Positions 45,197 to 53,040 of a stretch of 64,000 nt of DNA are shown here, in pieces. The stretch spans positions 1 to 64,000 of the forward strand of contig JBAOHI010000094.1 in assembly GCA_037045535.1 (NCBI GenBank). The letters run 5' to 3'. Within the stretch, counting starts at the first letter, position 1, and the number at the start of each line of letters is the position of its first letter. The stretch is from Competibacter_A sp037045535 (GTDB taxonomy: Bacteria > Pseudomonadota > Gammaproteobacteria > Competibacterales > Competibacteraceae). The position numbers and the translations under genes were made by a program. Under the pieces are notes generated by a model. That model was not told where the DNA came from. It saw nothing but the letters and a program-made list of their open reading frames with translations, and did not search any database.

Positions 45197-46404
45197 TGTT
45201 CTGGAGCAGCATTCTGCTGGCCTTGCGCGCGATCCGGCGCAATCTCATGCGGTCGTTTCTGACCATTCTTGGCATCGTGATCGGCGTCAGCGCGGTGATT
45301 ACGATGGTGACGCTCGGCAACGGCGCGACCCGGGTGGTATCCGACCAGATCGCCAGCCTCGGCAGCAATCTGGTCATGGTGCGTCCCGGTCAGCGGCTCG
45401 GCCCCGGCCGGGATTCGGCAGGCGCGCCCCGGTTCAAGGTGAGCGACGCCGAGGCGATCCGAACCCAGATCGGCGACCTCAACGCCGTCGCGCCCACGGC
45501 CAACAAGTCGGTGACCGTGGTGTACGGGGCGAATAACTGGTCCACTACGGTCACCGGCAGCACCGACGCCTATTTCACCGTGGGCAACTGGCGGCTGGCC
45601 GGCGGGCGCGTCTTCACCGAAGCCGAGCAACGCGCCGGCAAGGCGGTCTGCGTGATCGGCGAAACGGTACGCAAGGAGCTGTTTGGTCAGCAGCCTGCGG
45701 TCGGCGGCGAGTTGCGGGTCAGCAATTTTTCCTGCGAGGTAATCGGCGTGCTGGCGTCCAAGGGTCAATCCACGATGGGCATGGATCAGGACGACACCGT
45801 CGTGACGCCGCTGCGCACCCTGCAACGGCGGCTGACCGGCAATCAGGATGTCAGCACTCTACTGGTCTCGGTGGGGGACAGCGCCGGCACCGACCGGGTC
45901 ATGGCGGATTTACGGTTGCTGCTGCGCGAGCGCCGCAAGATCGCCACCAACGAGGACGACAATTTTTCCATCCTCGACACCCGGCAGATCGCGGAAACCA
46001 TGACCGGCACCACCAAGGTCATGACCACGCTGCTGGGCGCGGTGGCGGCGGTCAGCCTGCTGGTGGGCGGCATCGGCATCATGAACATCATGCTGGTGTC
46101 GGTGACCGAGCGCACCCGCGAGATCGGCATCCGGTTGGCCATCGGCGCATTGGAACGGGAGGTACTGCTGCAATTCCTGGTCGAGGCGGTGGCGCTGTCG
46201 GCGCTGGGCGGGATCGTCGGGATCGTGCTGGCGACACTGGCCTCGGTCGGGCTGGCGAAGGTTATGCAGGTGCCCTTTCTATTCGATCCGGGCATCAATC
46301 TGTTGGCGTTTCTGTTCTCGGCGGCGATCGGGGTGATCTTCGGCTATTTTCCCGCTCGTCGCGCCGCGCGGCTCGATCCCATCGACGCGCTGCGGCATGA
46401 GTGA
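45196..46404 (+). CDS. MacB/FtsX-type ABC permease
   Basis: A 402-residue permease with four membrane helices in the FtsX/MacB order. The first is near the N-terminus (FLTILGIVIGVSAVITMVTL), a periplasmic domain of ~230 residues follows (AYFTVGNWRLAGGRVFTEAE), and three helices lie at the end (SLLVGGIGIMNIMLVSVTERTREIGIR, ALGGIVGIVLATLASVGLA, and LLAFLFSAAIGVIFGYFPARRAA). The EIGIR motif couples to the ATPase. It is the last gene of the operon that includes a reductase, outer-membrane factor, adaptor and ATPase. Likely substrates are hydrophobic toxins, peptides or heme-like molecules; none can be assigned. Confidence 0.9.
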   Translation: MFWSSILLALRAIRRNLMRSFLTILGIVIGVSAVITMVTLGNGATRVVSDQIASLGSNLVMVRPGQRLGPGRDSAGAPRFKVSDAEAIRTQIGDLNAVAPTANKSVTVVYGANNWSTTVTGSTDAYFTVGNWRLAGGRVFTEAEQRAGKAVCVIGETVRKELFGQQPAVGGELRVSNFSCEVIGVLASKGQSTMGMDQDDTVVTPLRTLQRRLTGNQDVSTLLVSVGDSAGTDRVMADLRLLLRERRKIATNEDDNFSILDTRQIAETMTGTTKVMTTLLGAVAAVSLLVGGIGIMNIMLVSVTERTREIGIRLAIGALEREVLLQFLVEAVALSALGGIVGIVLATLASVGLAKVMQVPFLFDPGINLLAFLFSAAIGVIFGYFPARRAARLDPIDALRHE

Positions 46405-46462
46405 GGTTGCCCAGCCGTATACTTTCAAGGAGGATAAGGAGAAATACTCTAGGATTTGATTG

Positions 46463-47404
46463 ATGAAGCATCCGATTGATCCCAAAATTGACTGCGTATT
46501 CAAGGTGCTGCTGGGAACCGACCGCAATCGCCGGTTGTTGATACACTTTCTCAACGCCATCCTCGCCGGCGAATTTACCGCCCCAATTATCGAGGTCGAG
46601 ATTCTCAATCCTTACAACGAGCGCGAATTTCTCAACGACAAACTCAGCATTGTTGATGTCAAGGCACGCGATCGAACCGGACGGCTCTACCAGATCGAAA
46701 TCCAACTGCTCAATGTCCCGGACTTGCCGGCCCGCATCCTCTACGGCTGGACCGATCTCTACAGTGCGCAGTTGCAGGACGGTGAAAGTTACGATCAGCT
46801 CAAGCCCACCTTCAGCATCTGGCTGCTGGGTCAGACCTTGCGACCTCGCATCACTGGGGCAGTCCACCGTTTTCGCTTGCGCGACGAACAGGGGCAGAGC
46901 CTGGTGGACCACGGTGGGATCTGGCTGCTGGAATTGAGCAAATGCCGGATCGAGGCGGTCGAAAACGAGCAGGATCGTTGGCTGAAATTCTTTGTCGAGG
47001 GCGAACGACTCGACGACGAACATTTACCCGCATGGATGCAAACCGAGGAGATGCGCCAGGCCATGAGCACCCTGAAAACCTTTTCCGAAAAAGAACGCGC
47101 CTACCACCAATATCAAGCGCGACAAAACTACCTGCGCCAGCAGAAGAGTATTGAAAACCATCTGAACGCCTTACGCATGGAGATCGAACAGGCTCGGGTA
47201 GAGATAGAGCAAGCCCGAGCAGCCGAGGAACAGGCCCGAGCAGCCGAGGAACAGGCCCGAGCAGCCGAGGAACAGGCCCGAGCAGCCGAGGAACAGGCCC
47301 GAGCAGCCGAGGAACAGGCCCGAGCAGCCGAGGAACAGGCTCGGATGGAAAAAGAAGCGGCTTTGGCCGAAATCGAGCGTCTCAAGGCACTGCTCCGAAA
47401 GTAG
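46463..47404 (+). CDS. Rpn/PDDEXK family putative transposase nuclease
   Basis: A 313-residue protein of the recombination-promoting nuclease group. The PD-(D/E)XK core is readable as Asp65 (SIVDVKARD), then Glu79 and Gln81 in YQIEIQL. Conserved ILYGWTDLYSAQL and FSIWLLGQ segments follow. The C-terminal ~70 residues form a coiled coil made of near-identical EEQARAA heptads, encoded by six perfect 21-bp repeats. I start at ATG 46463 with AGGA ~8 bp upstream; an extra AAGGAGG further upstream is too far to serve. Such genes are scattered in genomes as selfish or phase-variable elements. It is preceded by a strong-looking but misplaced Shine-Dalgarno run. Confidence 0.85.
   Translation: MKHPIDPKIDCVFKVLLGTDRNRRLLIHFLNAILAGEFTAPIIEVEILNPYNEREFLNDKLSIVDVKARDRTGRLYQIEIQLLNVPDLPARILYGWTDLYSAQLQDGESYDQLKPTFSIWLLGQTLRPRITGAVHRFRLRDEQGQSLVDHGGIWLLELSKCRIEAVENEQDRWLKFFVEGERLDDEHLPAWMQTEEMRQAMSTLKTFSEKERAYHQYQARQNYLRQQKSIENHLNALRMEIEQARVEIEQARAAEEQARAAEEQARAAEEQARAAEEQARAAEEQARAAEEQARMEKEAALAEIERLKALLRK
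47214..47339 (+). repeat. Six perfect 21-bp tandem repeats (heptad minisatellite)
   Basis: Six identical 21-bp units encode the repeating heptad ARAAEEQ in the C-terminal coiled coil of the Rpn-like gene. Each unit is exactly seven codons, so copy-number change keeps the frame. The absence of any base difference among copies suggests recent slippage or selection for the heptad. Confidence 0.95.
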
Positions 47405-47494
47405 ATGCCACGCCCGAGGAGGTGCTATCGCTCGGATTCAGCTCAACTCGACCATGCTCGCTCCGCCAAAACGGCGGCGGCCTGGATGAGTATC

Positions 47495-47520
47495 GGCAAG
47501 GGGGCAGTGCCCCCTTTGCC
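47495..47520. terminator. Bidirectional hairpin terminator
   Basis: GGCAAGGGGGC, a 3-nt loop, and GCCCCCTTTGCC form an ~11-bp stem with one bulge between the Rpn-like gene (plus) and the exported-protein fragment (minus). The T run that follows is short, so termination is likely but not certain. Confidence 0.55.
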
Positions 47521-47546
47521 TTGCTGATTTTCTCACCGCTTCCCTG

Positions 47547-48053
47547 CTATTTCCCCTTGTCGTGAGGCACAAGGATTTTGATCGGAGCTGTGCTGGTGTT
47601 GCCCAAAGCATCAGTGGCGGTGGCGGTGATGGTGATCGTGTACTCCCGTTCATTGCCGCTACCGGAACATTCCGCCCGCAGTTGCAGGGTGATCACGCCG
47701 GTTTGCTGATCGATCACGGGTTCCGTCCAATCCGGGGCCGTATCGCCATCACCCAAGCCTTTCTGTAGTTCGTTGCTGCTGACGGCGGCGCTTAACGTCA
47801 CGGGCAAGCCACTGTCATCATTCACATTGGTAGTGATAGTGATGTTCACCATTTTGTGATTGGGCGGCCCGAGGGTATTGGGGCTGGCGGTCACGTTGGT
47901 GATCGTTGGCGGCGTGGTATCCACCACCAACGTTTCCTGGCCCAACTCGACTCCGGTCAATTGGTAGATGGCAACCCCCGCCAGTGCCTCGCCGCCAGCG
48001 CCGCGCCCACTTTGAGTCAGAAACGCGCGGTGGCCACCTTGCTGGACGGCCAT
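47547..48053 (-). pseudogene. C-terminal fragment of an exported Ig-like/HYR-type protein
   Basis: The 168-residue frame encodes a beta-sandwich-like segment with DTTPPTITNVTASPNTLGPPNHKMVNITITT and later EREYTITITATATDALGNTS. This is the pattern of bacterial HYR/Ig-like repeats in extracellular proteins. It has no signal peptide and begins abruptly at ~48035, where a transposase remnant starts on the other strand. The N-terminal part of the original gene is therefore probably lost through insertion and deletion. The first ~40 residues (AVQQGGHRAFLTQSGRGAGG) look like coding sequence of the same protein. Confidence 0.6.
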
Positions 48054-48059
48054 CGGCGG

Positions 48060-48393
48060 TTATCGGCGCTGGGGCTGACCGGACCGCGCCGGGGGCAGAG
48101 TCACACCGGTTCGGACTTCACCTCCGGCCATTTCCAGCAGGTCCGCCAGGATATCGGGCAGTGGGTCCGCTGCCCGCGTCGCTCAGGTCGGGGGTCTGGG
48201 CATCCTGGAACGCTTGAATCGCACTTCCAAGCACGGGTTCGCCTTTGGCCACCAGGTCAAAACCTTGGCGGACCTTAAAACCCAGTTACCCGCATTCCAG
48301 CACGGGTATAACGAGCAGCGGTCACACAACCGCTTGGCGTATCGCACTCCCGCCGCCGTCTTAGCTAACAAAGTGGCCGCTATACCCCCTTAA
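48060..48393 (+). pseudogene. Remnant of an integrase-core transposase (C-terminal part)
   Basis: On the plus strand, HTGSDFTSGHFQQVRQDIGQW is followed in another frame by ERLNRTSKHGFAFGHQ, then YNEQRSHNRLAYRTPAAVL and a TAA at 48391. These are the C-terminal motifs of DDE integrase-core transposases (IS3/IS481-like). The frames are broken and the N-terminal two-thirds are missing. Confidence 0.65.
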
Positions 48394-48399
48394 CCTGCG

Positions 48400-48526
48400 G
48401 AAGACTTTTTTGGGGCAGTACACGCCCCGTTACTGGGCGACCTCCGCATGCTTTGATGCTCACTCAACACCGCCAGCACAATGGCTCGCTTTTCTTCCAC
48501 GCTCCAACTCCGGCATTGCTTGCCAT
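48400..48526 (-). pseudogene. Remnant of a transposase N-terminal helix-turn-helix
   Basis: The minus strand has GGAGG, ATG (48526) and, in a shifted frame, CRSWSVEEKRAIVLAVLSEHQ, which resembles the N-terminal helix-turn-helix of IS3-type OrfA proteins. It stops within ~130 bp. It faces the integrase fragment, so two elements or a rearranged one are present. The rest of the interval up to the nar operators shows nothing else. Confidence 0.45.
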
Positions 48527-48682
48527 AATGTCCTCCACTTAAAAATCCCTTCTGTTTGGCTTCTCATGGAAGAAATTCTTGGGGCATTACCGCACTATAT
48601 TTTGGACATTCTCATAACTCTGCAACCCCAATAGATGGCACCCCTTGTCAGGCTGGCAATTTGGTCATGAAGTTTTCAGAGT

Positions 48683-48698
48683 TACCTCTATAGGGGTA
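48683..48698. promoter_or_regulatory. NarL/NarP 7-2-7 operator 1
   Basis: TACCTCTATAGGGGTA matches the inverted heptamer consensus TACYYMT-N2-AKRRGTA at every position. It lies ~212 bp upstream of the narK start. Confidence 0.7.
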
Positions 48699-48750
48699 GT
48701 TCAAATCTTATCCTGAACTAGAAATACAAACCCTAAACCCGATAAATACA

Positions 48751-48775
48751 TTGATATCAATATATTGATCATAAT
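48751..48775. promoter_or_regulatory. TTGAT/ATCAA dyads, possible FNR-type half-sites
   Basis: TTGATATCAA (48751-48760) and a second TTGAT at 48765 overlap in an AT-rich stretch ~135-160 bp before narK. The half-sites match FNR/DNR boxes, but no TTGAT-N4-ATCAA arrangement is present, so binding is uncertain. Confidence 0.3.
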
Positions 48776-48783
48776 TTGTAATT

Positions 48784-48799
48784 TACCTCCAAAGAGGTA
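48784..48799. promoter_or_regulatory. NarL/NarP 7-2-7 operator 2
   Basis: TACCTCCAAAGAGGTA matches the 7-2-7 NarL/NarP consensus at 13 of 14 defined positions. It lies ~110 bp upstream of the narK start, 101 bp from operator 1. Confidence 0.65.
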
Positions 48800-48909
48800 G
48801 AAAGTTGCTTCAAAGCGCCTTTGCAAGGTAGAAACTTACCTTTTTGCTCAGATATTGAGCATTAAAAGCGTCGTATATTGCACTCGCAGCATTTTCCGCG
48901 AGGTCCGCA

Positions 48910-51597
48910 ATGGCTACGCTCAAACAAAAACAAGTTTCCGTTCTGACGATGAACACCCTGGCCTTCGCGGTGAATTTCGCCGTGTGGACCATGTTTTCGA
49001 TCATCGGTATTCGGATTAAGCAGCAACTCAATCTCAACGAAACGGAATTCGGTCTACTGGTCGCCACGCCGATTCTGACCGGCTCGCTGGTCCGATTGCC
49101 ACTGGGCATTCTCACCGACCGCTTCGGGGGTCGCATCGTCTTTTTCGTGCAGATGCTCATCGTCGCCATCCCCGTCTACGGATTGGCGTTCGCGACGCAA
49201 TACTGGCAATACCTCACACTCGGCTTGTTCGTGGGCTTGGCCGGCGGTTCGTTCGCCACCGGCATCGCTTACACCTCGGCCTGGTTCAGCAAGGAACGAC
49301 AGGGCACGGCGATGGGCATTTTCGGCGCGGGCAATGCGGGTTCCGCCATCACCAACCTGGCCGCGCCGCTGCTGGTGGTCGCCTACGGCTGGCGGATGGT
49401 GCCGCAAGTCTACTCCATCGCCATGCTGGTGATGGCCATCGTGTTCTGGTTATTCACCTATCCCGATCCCAAGACCGAGGAACGCAAGCAGTCCGGCGTC
49501 AGGCTCACCCTGGGGCAGCAATTGACGCCACTCATGGACCTGCGGGTGTGGCGATTCGGGGTGGCCTATTACTTCGTATTCGGCGGCTTTGTGGCGCTGG
49601 CGTTGTGGCTGCCCAAATATTACGTCGGTGAATACGGTCTCGATCTCAAGACCGCTTCTTTCGTCACCATGCTGTTCACCCTGCCTTCCGGGGTCATCCG
49701 TGCCTTGGGCGGCTGGATTTCCGACCGCTACGGCGGCAGCCAGACCACTTGGTGGGTGTTCTGGATTTCGCTGATCAGCTTGTTCTTCCTCTGCTATCCG
49801 CAGACCACCATGACCGTCCATACCCTGCGCGGCGACGTGTCGCTCAATGTCGGTCTGGGCGTGGTGTCTTTCACCGTGCTGGTATTCGTGGTCGGCATCG
49901 CGCAGGGCATCGGCAAAGCCAGTGTCTACCGCTGCTTGGCCGATTACTATCCCAACAGTATGGGTTCGGTCGGTGGTTTGGTCGGGGTGATCGGTGGCCT
50001 GGGCGGTTTCACCATGCCGATCATGTTCGGCGTCGCCGTGGACGCCATCGGTGTGCGCAGTAGCGCCTACATGATCATGTTCGCGGTGCTGGCTGGAACC
50101 ATGCTGTGGACCTGGTTGGCCGAGCGGAATGAACGCGAGGCGATCTTGGAACGGCACGCCGATGTCCGCGCCGAACTGGAACAGGCGCAGTTAATCGAGC
50201 ATGTCCGGCCACGTCGACATCTGCTAGTGGACTGGCGGCCGGACGACGAGACCTTCTGGGAACAGACCGGACGACGCATCGCCAACCGCAATCTGTGGCT
50301 GTCGATGCCCGCCCTGCTGCTAGCGTTCGCCGTCTGGGTGGTATGGAGCGTGATCGTGGTCGAATTGCCCCACATCGGCTTCCAGTTCACGCCCAATCAA
50401 TTGTTCTGGCTGGCGGCGTTGCCCGGACTGTCCGGCGCCGTGTTCCGGATGCTGTTCTCCTTCGTGGTGCCGATTTTCGGCGGACGCAACTGGACCGTGT
50501 TCAGCACCGCGCTGTTGCTGTTACCGACTCTGTGGATCGGCGTCGCGGTGCAAGACCCGAACACCAACTACGCGGTATTCGTGGCCATCGCGCTGCTGTG
50601 CGGTTTGGGCGGTGGCAATTTCTCCTCCAGCATGGCGAATATCAGCTTCTTCTATCCGCGGCGCTTGCAAGGCACCGCGCTGGGATTGAACGCGGGTATC
50701 GGCAACCTGGGCGTGGGTTTGGCGCAGTTGATCGCACCGATCGCGGTTTATGGCGGGGCGTTGCTGGTGCTGGGCGGTAGCGCGCAAAGCCATACCGACG
50801 GCGGCGTAACGACCTCGATTTGGGTGCAAAACGCCGGTTTCATCTGGATTCCGTTCATCGTGCTGGCCGCCATCGCGGCGTACTTCGGCATGGACAACAT
50901 CGCCAGCGTCAAGGCCGGTTTCGCCGAACAGGCCGCGATCTTCAAGCACAAGCATCAATGGCTGATGAGCTGGCTCTACATCGGCACTTTCGGCTCCTTC
51001 ATCGGTCTGGCCGCTGGCTTCCCGATGTTGGTCAACACCGTCTTCCCCGGAGTGGACGCCTTTCAATTCGCCTTCATCGGTCCGCTGCTGGCGGCGTTTG
51101 TCCGGCCTATCGGCGGTTGGCTGGCGGACCGGCTGGGCGGCGCGATCATCACCTTCACCATCTTTCTGATCATGGCGGTCGCGCCGCTGGCCGCTACCGC
51201 TTTCCTGCCGGGGGCACACGGCGGGGGCAACGTCATCGGTTTCGTCGCCATGTTCCTGGTGTTGTTCCTCGCCGCCGGCATCGGCAACGGTTCCACGTTC
51301 CGCATGATCCCGATCATCTTCCGCACTCTGCGCGAGCGGCGGGTCACTGATCGGAATGATGAAGCAGCGTTGGAACAGGCGCGGCGCGACGGCGCGACCG
51401 AAGCCGCCGCCGCCATGGGGCTCAGCGCGGCAGTCGCCGCTTTCGGTGGGTTCTTCATTCCCATCGCTTACGGCGCTTCCATCGAACTGACCGGCGGTCC
51501 GCAAGGCGCGTTGGTCTTCTTTAGCGTGTTTTACCTGAGTTGCGTGCTGGTGACCTGGCGGTGGTATTCCCGCAAGGAGGCCGAGGTTCCGTGTTGA
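48910..51597 (+). CDS. narK: Fused NarK1-NarK2 nitrate/nitrite transporter
   Basis: An 895-residue protein made of two complete 12-helix MFS domains joined by a charged linker near residues 415-445 (EREAILERHADVRAELEQAQ). The first half begins MNTLAFAVNFAVWTMFSIIG and has GGSFATGIAYTSAWF, the NarK1 proton/nitrate symporter type. The second half has GLGGGNFSSSMANISFFYPRR, the NarK2 nitrate/nitrite antiporter type. Such fusions are known from denitrifiers such as Paracoccus. GAGGT precedes the ATG. It heads the nar cluster below two NarL/NarP operators. A third NarK follows. Confidence 0.92.
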   Translation: MATLKQKQVSVLTMNTLAFAVNFAVWTMFSIIGIRIKQQLNLNETEFGLLVATPILTGSLVRLPLGILTDRFGGRIVFFVQMLIVAIPVYGLAFATQYWQYLTLGLFVGLAGGSFATGIAYTSAWFSKERQGTAMGIFGAGNAGSAITNLAAPLLVVAYGWRMVPQVYSIAMLVMAIVFWLFTYPDPKTEERKQSGVRLTLGQQLTPLMDLRVWRFGVAYYFVFGGFVALALWLPKYYVGEYGLDLKTASFVTMLFTLPSGVIRALGGWISDRYGGSQTTWWVFWISLISLFFLCYPQTTMTVHTLRGDVSLNVGLGVVSFTVLVFVVGIAQGIGKASVYRCLADYYPNSMGSVGGLVGVIGGLGGFTMPIMFGVAVDAIGVRSSAYMIMFAVLAGTMLWTWLAERNEREAILERHADVRAELEQAQLIEHVRPRRHLLVDWRPDDETFWEQTGRRIANRNLWLSMPALLLAFAVWVVWSVIVVELPHIGFQFTPNQLFWLAALPGLSGAVFRMLFSFVVPIFGGRNWTVFSTALLLLPTLWIGVAVQDPNTNYAVFVAIALLCGLGGGNFSSSMANISFFYPRRLQGTALGLNAGIGNLGVGLAQLIAPIAVYGGALLVLGGSAQSHTDGGVTTSIWVQNAGFIWIPFIVLAAIAAYFGMDNIASVKAGFAEQAAIFKHKHQWLMSWLYIGTFGSFIGLAAGFPMLVNTVFPGVDAFQFAFIGPLLAAFVRPIGGWLADRLGGAIITFTIFLIMAVAPLAATAFLPGAHGGGNVIGFVAMFLVLFLAAGIGNGSTFRMIPIIFRTLRERRVTDRNDEAALEQARRDGATEAAAAMGLSAAVAAFGGFFIPIAYGASIELTGGPQGALVFFSVFYLSCVLVTWRWYSRKEAEVPC

Positions 51598-51666
51598 TGT
51601 TTCTCCTCTCCCCCAAAGAGGAAAGGACACAAAAAAATTCCCTTTCCGCGACGGAGCATCTTCGAT

Positions 51667-53019
51667 ATGACCGAACATAATCCCCGTGCCTGGTTGAGTA
51701 CCTGGACCCCAGAAGATCCGGGGTTCTGGGAGGCCACCGGCAAGAGTCTGGCTTGGAAGACGTTGACCATCACGACCCTGAATCTGATGATGGCCTTCAT
51801 CGTCTGGTTCGTGGTCAGCGCGCTGGTGGTACGCTTGCCCAATATCGGCTTCAAGCTGACGCCGACCCAGTTATTCTGGCTCGCGGCGATGCCGGGACTG
51901 GCCTCTGGCATCCTGCGCGCCATTCATACCTTCCTGATCCCGCTGTACGGCACTCGCCATGTGGTGACCTTTTCGACCCTGTCGCTGCTGATTCCGGCGC
52001 TGGGCTGGTTCTATGCCATTCAGGATCCCAATACGCCTTACTGGATACTGCTTCTGCTGGCTTTTCTGGCCGGGCTGGGCGGGGGCAACTTCTCCTCGTT
52101 CATGCCCTCGACCAGTCTGTTTTTCCCGAAGCGGCTCCAGGGTACCGCACTGGCGATCCAGGCCGGCATCGGCAATTTCGGCGTCAGCGTGGTGCAGTTC
52201 ATCACCCCGTGGATCATCGGTTTCGCTCTGTTCGGCACGCTGGCCGGCGCGTCCCAGACCTTCGTCCCCACCGCACCGGGAGCAGCCACCAAACCGATCT
52301 GGCTGCAAAACGCGGCGTTGATCTACGTGCCTTTCATCGTGGTGTTCGCCATCGCGGCCTGGGCGATGCTGAAGTCGGTGCCGGTGCGGGCCAATTTCCG
52401 CGAACAACTCGATATTTTCCACTTCAGCAACCTACACGGTTTCTGGATGACGTCGCTGTACATCATGACCTTCGGCTCGTTCTCCGGTTTCGCCGCCACC
52501 TTTCCGTTGATGATCAAACAGATTTACACCGGCTTGCCGGGCGGTCCCGACCCCTTGGCCTACGCCTTTCTCGGTCCGCTGGTCGGCGCGGCCGCTCGGG
52601 TGATCGCCGGCCCGATCTCCGACAAATTGGGCGGTGCCATCGTCACCCACTGGTCCGGGATCGGCCTGCTGGCTTGCGCCATCGGCGTGACCTTCTATAC
52701 CCATCCCACTTCGATGGAGCAGTTCCCGCTGTTCGTCGGGTTGATGCTGGGCGTGTTCTTCTTCAGCGGAGTCGGCAACGCCAGCACCTTCAAGCAGATG
52801 CCGATGATTTTCGAACCACGCCAAGCGGGGGGAATCATCGGCTGGACGGCGGCGATGGCTTCGTTCGGCCCCTTCATCTTCGGAATGCTGATCGGCTGGT
52901 CGTTCGCCGCAACCGGATCGCCAAACGCCTTCTTCTACGGCGCGGCGGTGTTCTACGCCTTCAACATCGCCATCAACTGGTGGTTCTACGCCCGGAGTGG
53001 GGCGGAGAAACCGTGCTGA
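51667..53019 (+). CDS. narK: NarK2-type nitrate/nitrite antiporter
   Basis: A 450-residue MFS protein with 12 predicted helices and the nitrate signature GLGGGNFSSFMPSTSLFFPKR. It closely resembles the second half of the preceding fused transporter (LWLSMPALLLAF vs TLNLMMAFIVWFV, with the same domain order), so it probably arose from it by duplication. It lies between the fused narK and narG and should exchange nitrite for nitrate during respiration. Confidence 0.88.
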   Translation: MTEHNPRAWLSTWTPEDPGFWEATGKSLAWKTLTITTLNLMMAFIVWFVVSALVVRLPNIGFKLTPTQLFWLAAMPGLASGILRAIHTFLIPLYGTRHVVTFSTLSLLIPALGWFYAIQDPNTPYWILLLLAFLAGLGGGNFSSFMPSTSLFFPKRLQGTALAIQAGIGNFGVSVVQFITPWIIGFALFGTLAGASQTFVPTAPGAATKPIWLQNAALIYVPFIVVFAIAAWAMLKSVPVRANFREQLDIFHFSNLHGFWMTSLYIMTFGSFSGFAATFPLMIKQIYTGLPGGPDPLAYAFLGPLVGAAARVIAGPISDKLGGAIVTHWSGIGLLACAIGVTFYTHPTSMEQFPLFVGLMLGVFFFSGVGNASTFKQMPMIFEPRQAGGIIGWTAAMASFGPFIFGMLIGWSFAATGSPNAFFYGAAVFYAFNIAINWWFYARSGAEKPC

Positions 53020-53040
53020 TTTAACGCGAGGTCAATCATC

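Noticed and set aside
47214..47339. CRISPR array
   Set aside because: The repeats are contiguous with no spacers and encode protein heptads in frame.
48751..48775. Canonical FNR box upstream of narK
   Set aside because: Half-sites exist but not in the TTGAT-N4-ATCAA order, so I list it only as a low-confidence element.
51753..53024. 423-codon plus-strand frame overlapping the second narK
   Set aside because: It is the +1 shadow of a clear MFS transporter; the protein text is Arg/His-rich without hydrophobic helices.
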